From: Gryganskiella cystojenkinii
Lineage: Eukaryota > Mortierellomycota > Mortierellomycetes > Mortierellales > Mortierellaceae
Assembly: GCA_015852425.1 (NCBI GenBank)
Contig: JAAAIG010001075.1
Span: forward strand, 1-11,044
DNA length: 11,044 nt
Direction of reading: 5' to 3'
The position numbers and the translations under genes were made by a program. Shown one piece after another: positions 1 to 7,084 of the stretch. Position 1 is the stretch's first letter. Every line of letters begins with the position of its first letter. A model generated the notes under the pieces. That model saw only the letters and a list, made by a program, of their open reading frames with translations, was not told the origin of the DNA and made no database searches.

Positions 1-1364
1 AAGGTGGGCAGCAAGGTCACAAAACAGTGGTTTTGCAAATAGTCCAGTCAGGCACAACAGAGCGAGATAAAGTTGCCATGATAAAGACGACTGATTGGTG
101 CGGAAGAAGATATCGAAAGAAAAAAAAAGACAAAGTCTCAAATCATGTGGGTAAAACAGCTCTACAAACTTCGGCTGTCGTTAGATCAGGATGGTCCAAC
201 AGGTTGTATTCATGAACACCCTTGCCCCAGCCGATCCACCGCCAAGAGACAGAACAAAGTTGTTTTGAGTTGTGTCGGTTCTCTCTTTTTGGAGCTGATG
301 TTTCGGAGAGTTCTTGTTGTTGTTCATAACGTGGCAAGCACACACACATTTATATACATATATATTCTTTCAACCCACCTTGTTACAGTCTCTTTCTTGC
401 AAGTATTCACTCGAAAGCCGTGGGAAGAGAATATGGGGTGTTCGTTTCCTTGATCCTGGTGATGCAGCCCAAGCAGGATCGAGAGAGTTGTCTATGCTTG
501 TTCAAATGAAAGTGAGAAAAGAAATGAAAATCGGAGGGTTAGCGTCCTGTGGTTATCAAATTGTGAGGTATGACAGCCCAAGCGAGACAGGGGTAAACGC
601 CATGAACTGAAACGATGGAGTAAAGCAAACAAACAGAGAAAGGAGTTGTGCCCCGAGCGAGAAGGCGTGAAGAGACGGCAATGAGAGCACAAACAATTTT
701 TTTCTCAACCGTCGATCATCATTCATCGCTCATCATTGTCAATTTTCCTTTTCCGAGCTGATTTAGAGGGCAATGATATCCTAATTCCTTCTTTTCTTTC
801 TCTCTTCTCTGATTCCCTGATCACCCTTACGCCTCCATAATCCAATGTACGGAGGACTCTTTAAGAGGAAGAATGACTAAACACGACTCCAACACAGTCT
901 CCCTCGGGAAAGACAACCCAAGAATCAAAAAATGATCTCGTTTTGTTGTGCATGATTTTCCCACTTTGCCCTCATTCTTTGGTCCTCAGAAACGTTTTTA
1001 GGAGTGAGCCGCATATATTTTGATGGGAAAAAAGGTGATCGATCGACGGGCGAGAGAAGGTGGATCCTTGTTTGAAAAACCAGAGTGGAGAACAACAGGA
1101 TAAAAACTGCGCAAAAGGGGAAAGGGTAATGGTCCATGTATGCATTGAAATGGTAAGGGTGCCTGTCGATGCAGGGAATGCCGCCAAATTGACAGAGAGA
1201 AAGTGTGCAAAAAAATATATATAGAAAAGAAAAGAGTCGTTCCCGCCTTTTTCGAACAGACCAGGGACGGAATGTGCCTGGTCAAAGCATTAAAATGCGC
1301 TAGTGTCGTGGAGGGGTGAATTGTTTCTTCCTGTTCAAATGATGTCTGCATTTACCAATTAGAA

Positions 1365-1490
1365 GGGAGAAAAAAGCGAGAGTATTTGTCGAGACAAAGG
1401 AAGAAAGGGGAGAGAGAGCGAGAGGATAGAGATAGAGTGCAGCAGAGTAAGGAGAGTGACGAGAGGAGTGATGGAGAGTGAAGGCGGTGA
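1365..1490 (-). promoter_or_regulatory. CT-rich tract on the minus strand, possible promoter/leader
   Basis: The plus strand is almost pure purine (GA-rich) over this stretch, so the minus strand is a polypyrimidine tract. Similar tracts lie directly before the start codons of the PL14-like gene and the Ser-rich gene in this window, so it may mark a minus-strand promoter or 5' leader. The first minus-strand ATG after it is at 1351, but the frame that follows is not convincing coding sequence. Function is inference only. Confidence 0.2.
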
Positions 1491-1535
1491 TGGCGATGGT
1501 GATGAATGGTGAAGAAACAATGTTGAAAAACCGAC

Positions 1536-1555
1536 TTTTTTTTTTTTATTTTTTT
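1536..1555. repeat. T-rich homopolymer tract
   Basis: Twelve T (1536-1547), one A, then seven T (1549-1555) on the plus strand. It is a simple low-complexity tract with no gene assigned to it. Confidence 0.8.
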
Positions 1556-1820
1556 ACGGCGAAGGCAAACAAAAGAAAAAAAATGGTAATCTTCAAAAAG
1601 CAATCACACAAAACAAACAAACCATAATCAATTCAATCAGCCGATGTTTAAAATACTTTTTCTAATTGACCGCACCCTCCCAATCTGCACAAGAAATTTG
1701 TCCCAGGGTCTTCCCTTTTCTTTGGGCTGTTGTGATTGAGGTCTTGAAGTGCCGGACAGGGACCCTTTATCATCCTCTTCACTTCAGGTACCTTTTGCTC
1801 ATTCAAAAAAACCTTTTTTT

Positions 1821-1826
1821 TTTATT
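1821..1826 (-). terminator. Poly(A) signal AATAAA for erv25
   Basis: AATAAA on the minus strand, 66 nt past the erv25 stop codon and followed by an A-rich run. Position and spacing fit a fungal cleavage/polyadenylation signal. Confidence 0.55.
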
Positions 1827-1891
1827 CAACCGTTTGAGCCTTCGCTTCTCATGTGCACTTCAATAGCGATATTCTTTTCAATTTCTTCTTT

Positions 1892-3049
1892 CTAATCGAT
1901 TAGTCTCTTCTTGCGGAAGAAACGCTTCAAGTAAAAGATTTGCCAGACGCCCAAGGTCACCAAGATCACCATCGTCAGAGTCGAGAACCATTGCACACGA
2001 GCGTTCGTTGATTCTATTATCGTGCCATTAAAACAAAATTAGTCGAACTGTGAGATTTCATTTCTCTATTTGTAGTGTTTGGAGATACAGGCCATCCCTC
2101 GCTCAAAAACTCACCATTGGTGTTACGCATTGTCTCCTCACGCTGTTGAAGGTGTTCCATGTTCTCGATAATGTCCTTGACCATATCCTCCATTTTGCGA
2201 AGTTCCATCTCCATGGGCTTTAACTTTTCGGTCTTGGCCAACTCCTCGTAATCTGTCGTCTCGGATCCAATATCAAAGTCAACGTCAATGTTGCGGAAGT
2301 AACGAGGATCAGGGTCGACATCTAACAAGAGCGATGGAAAGAAAGGAAGGCGAAAGAAGAAAAAGAAGGTGAAGGAAGAAAGGGAAAGTGAAGGAATAAG
2401 GAAAGAGGGGGAATAAAGAAAGAGGGAGTTAACTTCGATGTGTCCTTGCCCAGGCAAATAATTTACGATACAGCTTTTCCTCGAATCCCCGCCTCGATTC
2501 TTACTCTCGGAAAGGACGTTGGTGAAGCACGCGACGATATCCCCAGCATGCTTGGTCAAGAATGAAGTCCTGGCAAGATCCTCAGAAAGGTTATCTTTGC
2601 TCCAGAGTTGGTTCTGATGCTCGCTATCGTCCGTAACCTAGTTTAGATGGATGGATACCATCCCGCCGACGAACATTATCAAAGACATGGAGAAAGAAAG
2701 AAAGAGTCAATGCCGCAGATCCTGATCTTATCAGAAAGAAACGATAATGAACTAAAAGAGAGAGAGAGAGAATACGAGAAAAAGAAAGAAAAAAAAAACG
2801 CAAAACAAAGTCGAGCCCTTTTACCTCCACCGAGACTTTCTGTTGCGCACCCCGTCCAACCATGACCTTGACGACAACCTCAGTCTCTGCATCAACATAG
2901 TGAGAAATACAGTGAGGGAGCGCATCTGCGAAATGTTGGCCCTGGAGTTCAAACTTGATGGCCTCGACCGAGGGGGCCATCGACGACAAGTTTGCCAGCA
3001 ATGTCAACGCGAGGGCAACCGCGACTGTCCCTAAGTTCAGACGTGTCAT
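1892..3049 (-). CDS. erv25: p24-delta family cargo receptor (Erv25/TMED10-like)
   Basis: Four minus-strand exons: 3049-2825, 2637-2505, 2321-2115, 2013-1892 (687 nt, 228 aa). Introns are 187, 183 and 101 nt, phases 0, 1, 1, each GT...AG. The product is a type I membrane protein of COPII/COPI vesicles that sorts cargo between ER and Golgi in p24 hetero-oligomers. Seen: signal peptide about 1-30 ending VEA; GOLD domain about 31-130 with the paired Cys47 and Cys112; coiled-coil region about 140-188 containing TDYEELAKTEKLKP; the family signature RNTNESTNARV spanning the exon 3/4 joint (residues 185-195); one membrane segment about 197-217; cytosolic tail KRFFRKKRLID with the FF plus di-basic transport motif. 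Length matches the usual 200-230 aa. The start ATG has A at -3 and begins the signal peptide; an open frame upstream of it lacks such features. The tail and the EKLKP block are closest to the delta class (Erv25, TMED10) rather than Emp24 (beta), from memory of those families. Confidence 0.93.
2322..2504 (-). other. erv25 intron 2 (183 nt, multiple of 3, no in-frame stop)
   Basis: Donor GTAAGA at 2504 and acceptor TTGTTAG ending at 2322, phase 1. Splicing gives ...VLSE-N-VDPDPRYF..., which fits the p24 family. Read through, the intron adds 61 codons without a stop and yields a Ser/Phe/Leu-rich stretch from its CT-rich 3' half. I treat it as an intron because no p24 protein carries such an insertion and the splice sites are good. 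Confidence 0.85.
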
Positions 3050-3371
3050 TCTCTTCAATGTTCTCTGAGCACCCTGCAGTCCTTGTGTTGGGAAGTGGAA
3101 TATTCGTTTGTGGATGTGTCGTATCCTGATGAGTCTTGTCCCCCTTGATGAGCGAGCGACAAACAGATTGGGGCTTTTGTTGGTTCGAGATGAAGAATAC
3201 AAAGAGTGATGAAAATAAGCCTCGGGTTTATGCTCATCAATTCATCACGTCTCCAAAAGAAGAGCAAAAGCAGTCCCCCTCCCGCCAATGATCCGCCAAC
3301 CAACAGGCTTCTGCCATCGAGATACGAAATGTATGCATTTTGGGCGCACTGTCAATTTCATTTCATGAAAG
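3050..3371. other. Intergenic region, erv25 promoter side
   Basis: Holds the 5' flank of erv25 and the 3' flank of the Ser-rich gene, both on the minus strand. I see no clear TATA element, RNA gene or further exon. A long open frame overlaps it upstream of the erv25 ATG but lacks family resemblance. Confidence 0.5.
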
Positions 3372-3377
3372 TTTATT
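3372..3377 (-). terminator. Poly(A) signal AATAAA for the Ser-rich gene
   Basis: AATAAA on the minus strand, 43 nt past the stop codon of the Ser-rich protein. It supports that frame being the true 3' end of a transcribed gene. Confidence 0.55.
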
Positions 3378-3419
3378 CAGAAAGGTCGCATTTTGTACAA
3401 AGCGTGCGAAAGACTATGG

Positions 3420-4214
3420 CTAAGAAGGCAAAATACCCGCCGTCTCGTGGTCATCCAGCCGGATCTCATGCACTGTCACGGACGCATCGAACGAGGCTTC
3501 TTGAGAGTGGCTCCGTGGTTCAGGATGGAAATGGCTTATAATGCTGTTGCGGTTGCTGTTATTGGTATTGATACCACTCGTAAACAAGTGATCGATCCCA
3601 AGACTACGACGTTGGTGTGGCTTGAGAAACAAATCACCGTTCCACTGAAAGTCGCGACTGGACTTTGGAATAATGTGCACCTCTGATGAAATAGGGACTG
3701 CAGCATAGACCGATCCATCCAGATGGATCAAGCTGGGTGAAGGACGATTCACAGGGTGCGAATACATCGATGTCATGGAGGAGACTGATGAGGATGAGTA
3801 CGAGGAAAACGAGGAGGGTCCGGATCGATTGTATGAAGCTGATCCACCGCTCGACTGCTCTTCATCGGATCTTGGGGAGAGCGTCAGACCGCTTGGCTGT
3901 CGAGGGATGTGGGGACCAGTTCCAAGTCGACCCCAAAAGACGTTCGATTGCTCTTGAGTGGCAGTCGAAGACGACGAGGGCACAGAGGAGGAAGAGGCTG
4001 AAGACGACAGCAACAAAGAGTCGGGTACGTCGATCTCCTCAACTTTGATTTCAACAATCCTGGTTTCTGAGACAGGGTCTGATCCAGCGGCGGCGGAGAT
4101 CAATGAGTCTGCGGGGGTGTGAAAGAGATATTCTTTGTCGCCTGTTGCTTGGCTTTCATCGATGATGACAGGCAACTCGGTCTCCTCGGATTCTGGATCA
4201 TGGTCTTTCCTCAT
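3420..4214 (-). CDS. Unrecognised Ser-rich protein, 264 aa
   Basis: Single open frame from ATG at 4214 to TAG at 3420-3422; I do not recognise a family. Visible layout: acidic N-terminus (residues 1-65, with EIKVEEIDVPD at 55-65), a Ser-rich low-complexity region (about 67-150) with a small island NVFWGRLGTGPHIPR at 91-105, then a block that looks ordered (about 160-212, including FQWNGDLFLKPHQRRSLGID), an Asn/Ser/His linker, and a C-terminal tail VHEIRLDDHETAGILPS. No signal peptide or membrane segment. The start is uncertain: the ATG has C at -3, and the frame is open about 36 nt further upstream to a possible acceptor (ctaaaag), so a small upstream exon is possible; one ATG at 4552 lies just past the CENP-P stop. 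A poly(A) signal 43 nt downstream supports the 3' end. Long stopless frame and non-random composition argue for a real gene; function unknown. Confidence 0.68.
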   Translation of the reverse strand: MRKDHDPESEETELPVIIDESQATGDKEYLFHTPADSLISAAAGSDPVSETRIVEIKVEEIDVPDSLLLSSSASSSSVPSSSSTATQEQSNVFWGRLGTGPHIPRQPSGLTLSPRSDEEQSSGGSASYNRSGPSSFSSYSSSSVSSMTSMYSHPVNRPSPSLIHLDGSVYAAVPISSEVHIIPKSSRDFQWNGDLFLKPHQRRSLGIDHLFTSGINTNNSNRNSIISHFHPEPRSHSQEASFDASVTVHEIRLDDHETAGILPS

Positions 4215-4562
4215 GAGGACAGGTGTAGCAAAGATCCGCAACAAAGGCTTTTAGGGATAAAACGACAAACGATGAAAAGCAGTTCCGTAGAACAGACACA
4301 GAAACAAGGAGGGGGTGATAGGCGGAGAGCAGATAAAAAGGAGGTGCTGAAAACAAAGCGAAGTAAGAAGAAGAGGAAAAAGTAGAAGGGGGAGGAACAA
4401 GTGGGGAAGAGGAGAAATGAAGGACCGAATGAATGAATGAGGACAGAATGAGGTCAATTGTCGAAAGAGGTTCTCTTCCCGTCTCTCTTGGTGGCCAAAG
4501 AAAAAAAAAGAAAAAGAAAAAGGCGGTCACTGTTCTCTGCAACTTCGCCCATGATTGGCGGT
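4215..4562 (-). promoter_or_regulatory. CT-rich leader/promoter of the Ser-rich gene
   Basis: The minus strand is strongly pyrimidine-rich from about 4540 to 4260, including a C/T run at about 4499-4522. The stretch lies between the CENP-P stop (4563) and the Ser-rich ATG (4214). It can be a promoter with a CT-rich leader, or a 5' intron ending at one of the AG sites near 4200-4250. I see no AATAAA for the CENP-P gene here. Confidence 0.4.
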
Positions 4563-6400
4563 TTATGTTTCTTCTTGGTCATCCTCGTCTTGTTCCTCTA
4601 ACTCTTCTTCAACAGACGCTGCAATACGTCCGTAGACACACTGAAGGAGTACCGCTACTGCTCCCTCTGCGCCCTTGAGTTGAAGTAGCCGAACAAACTG
4701 CGTTGGTATCGCCTCTAGAGTTGACTTGGTATCGGCCATTTTCCCTGTTTCCACCAACAGATCGCAAAAAAACAAAGAAGTAAGCAAGTCATTCAAAGGA
4801 AACGAACATGGCCAACTATTCAAATCACCTTACATTTTTGGTTCATCCGTGGAAGTAGCTGAATTCGAGGTGTCAGTCGACCATGCTCCGTAACATTAAT
4901 CACCCACTGCAAAACGAGTTCCGGACTTGCTTTCCTGTTTTACAAAAAAGTTACAATAAAAAGTCAGCAGAGACCTGAAGGTACTTTGCGCACATATTTA
5001 TCCAGCGTAGAGGCCCCCCAAAACGTACCTTGATCCACAAAATACCAGAGTTTGAACACCAGGACCGCCTGGAGTGATTCCCTGAGTCAAAGCCGAGTAT
5101 CTCAATGACCGAGCTGCTGTCGACTTGGATGAGAGCCGCCGCAAAGTACGGTTTGACTTGATGAGATCCGGAAATCGTTTCGCTAGATTGTTTATCAACG
5201 TGGATCTATCCTCGTCCATCTGCACATACTGTGACAAGGCTTGGAAGAAGCGCAGGAGATTCGAGTCCCGTTCCGTCCTGGAAGATATTTACATATAAGA
5301 TATGAAAACAATCGTTCCGCCCGTTAAAAAATAACTTCTTCAGACTAGAAAGTTAACCTTCTAAAGTGACCAAACAAGAACGAACCTGGCGATGAGATTT
5401 GACAGCTCCATGCGAACCTCTCGAGGGACGGTGATATGAATCTTTCCCAACTCTAGGCTGGGTTCTTCGACAGTGAACTGAAGGTCAAACTCGAGATGAG
5501 AACATGATCCTGTGAATTGATATTGTCGTATCCGGACACCCGAGTCCAAGGTCGATAGTATCCTGTTGTGGATCGATGTGAATGCAATATTTGTAAAATT
5601 TTGAAGACGAATGATCTACAATAGTTATGAAAAGAGCAAGGAGAACGTGAATAAGTCTGTTTGGTGGCATAGTTTTCTTTCCAGACCGCAAAAAAGGAAT
5701 CGGAACTTGTAATGGAATGATCATCCTTACAGTTTCGACATTCACAGCAGAAAGAGTCGGCGCAGACATAGATCCGAGGAGGGTCTTTGAAAACGGCATG
5801 TCCGAATTTGATCCTTTGTCCTGTTTGTTTTCTGATAATGTCAAGCTATTGATGCTCCCTAGAACTGTTCTAATAGAAAGGAAAGGGGCAAGGTTGTCTT
5901 GGTTAGTTCATTGAAAGCATTTCCTTGTTCCTCTGACGCGTAACTGGAATGGTTTCTTGGTCAAACCTCATCTCTGAGGCCTCGGTCTCTTGGATCCGCT
6001 GGTGCCTTTCCATGGCGGCGGCTATCGCTCTGGCTCTTTTACGTTTCACAGCTTGAAGTCTGTTCTCTAGCCGGTCAACCTCCGATGTCATATGTCGTAG
6101 TTGTTCGAGAACCCGGCTCTTTTCGACATGGAGATCATCTGTGTCGTCCATTCGAGAATTTGTTGACATTGGCTCATCCCCGAGTGGCTGAGAGTTGATG
6201 CCGGCTGAAGACGAGGACATGTTGGCAAAGGACATGTTGGACGGAGCCCGGGTCGAAGGAGATCCGTGCAAGTCCCAGGATGAGCCAAAGGGCGAGAAGG
6301 ACATGGGATTGATCACAGGAGAGCTGGCTCGCCCATAGACCGGTGCCAATGACGGGTTCCTTGTTGGGGTCCTTGGCTGATTATTATAGCTGCTGTCCAT
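4563..6400 (-). CDS. CENP-P-like inner kinetochore protein (Ctf19/Fta2 type)
   Basis: Six minus-strand exons: 6400-5967, 5869-5731, 5615-5386, 5277-5029, 4934-4834, 4744-4563 (1335 nt, 444 aa). Introns of 97, 115, 108, 94 and 89 nt, phases 2, 0, 2, 2, 1, all GT...AG; intron 1 has an ACTAAC branch-site candidate. CENP-P pairs with CENP-O in the CCAN (COMA in yeast) and links centromeric chromatin to the outer kinetochore. Seen: disordered Ser/Pro N-terminus 1-90; coiled coil about 92-140; then, over the exon joints, RLQNFTNIAF (about 194-203), FTGSCSHLEFDLQF, IARTERDSNLLRFFQAL, LAKRFPDLI, SPELVLQWVINVTEHGRL, TLEAIPTQFVRLLQLKGAEGAV, and an acidic tail. Each block lines up in order with human CENP-P as I remember it (SGNC..TFQLEFQ, EERKDLFMFFRSL, FELVIVWRI..DGKV, PLSFRTLVGLLGIEAAL), i.e. 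the tandem RWD region. Human CENP-P is about 288 aa; the excess here is mainly N-terminal. Alternative: another RWD kinetochore protein such as CENP-O, less likely. Confidence 0.85.
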
Positions 6401-7084
6401 TTGCAGAGTATATAAGGATGGCGATGTTGATGTTGCTAGTCCTAATGCTTATATTCTTTTTGACATTGGAGGGTTGCACTCAAAGTCGATGTAAGGCCGA
6501 GCTTTGCTTCGTTTGATTGATTCAGCAGCAGAAAATAAGCAAACGCGTATCATTTGCCACCACCTTTTCTCGTGCATTCAAATGACAGTCACATCAAAGG
6601 AAGGGGAAACTTCGCGACCGTAGTCAACCTTTCGGGATAGCTCTCTTGCACTATCTCCTGTGTTTATCACCACAATAGCACGCTGTCTATCTTACTCTCT
6701 ATCTCTCTCTCTCTCTCTATCTGTCTCTCTCTCTCGCTCTCTGCCTCTCTCCTGCCTCGCAGCCATTTTCCTTCCCTCCTCCTTCTCCTCTTCCCCTTTC
6801 TTTTTGTTATTTTTTATTCTGCAAATCCGGTCTTGAACACGATGGTATCCATAAAATTCGCTCCAAAGTGGAAGCCATCCCAGCAAGGTCACCAACCTGT
6901 AATGTTCTCATTCTTTTCCCCCCTTCCACTCTCTCCCTCCGTCTTTCTTTTCCTCTTTACTTCTCTCTATTCTTACTTTTACACCTCACCTTCATTATTC
7001 GTCTTTGTCTGGTCCGATCTCTCTCTTTCTCTGCTGTCATCCGTATCTCATCCTTGAGGAGGCAAAAAAAAGAAAGAAAACAAA
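6401..7084. promoter_or_regulatory. Divergent intergenic region between CENP-P and PL14-like genes
   Basis: 684 bp shared by two divergently transcribed genes. The plus strand becomes CT-rich from about 6690 to 7060, directly ahead of the PL14-like start at 7085, and probably contains that gene's promoter and leader. A TATATAAG element sits at 6409-6416 on the plus strand, too near the CENP-P ATG to be its TATA box. I see no extra exon or RNA gene. Confidence 0.45.
6695..6750 (+). repeat. Imperfect (CT)n microsatellite
   Basis: A run of TC dinucleotides interrupted by A, G and TG steps. It forms the most repetitive part of the pyrimidine tract upstream of the PL14-like gene. Confidence 0.85.

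Larger units (their letters stand above)
1..1820. other. Gene-free left flank, no supportable coding region
   Basis: About 1.8 kb in which I find no convincing exon on either strand. Open frames here are short, of biased composition (Ser/Phe/His/Leu or Lys-rich) and show no recognisable family motif. Visible structure: a short CA run leading into an AT-rich TATA-like stretch at about 338-367, another AT stretch at about 1210-1222, a strongly purine-rich plus strand at about 1365-1490 (a CT-rich tract on the minus strand), and a T-rich tract at 1536-1555. The part next to 1820 should be the 3' flank of the minus-strand erv25 gene. The rest may be regulatory DNA or untranslated sequence of a gene to the left. 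Confidence 0.6.

Noticed and set aside
145..610. Overlapping plus-strand open frames of about 100 codons
   Set aside because: No family motif, mixed low-complexity content, no clear splice pattern joining them, and weak start contexts; likely chance frames.
998..1603. Minus-strand open frames (117 and 83 codons) after and across the CT tract
   Set aside because: Composition follows the pyrimidine-rich DNA (Ser/Leu/Phe/His); no domain or convincing exon boundaries.
1666..1866. Plus-strand 66-codon frame antisense to the erv25 3' flank
   Set aside because: It begins at a non-ATG codon, has no family resemblance and overlaps the likely erv25 untranslated region.
4563..4739. A stand-alone small gene starting at the ATG at 4737 (MADTKS...)
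   Set aside because: A good acceptor precedes it, the phase matches the upstream exon, and the residues fit the C-terminal end of CENP-P, so it is exon 6.
5250..5275. tRNA T-arm-like string GATTCGAGTCCCG on the plus strand
   Set aside because: The flanking bases do not pair into a T stem, no other tRNA arms are present, and the stretch is coding in CENP-P exon 4.
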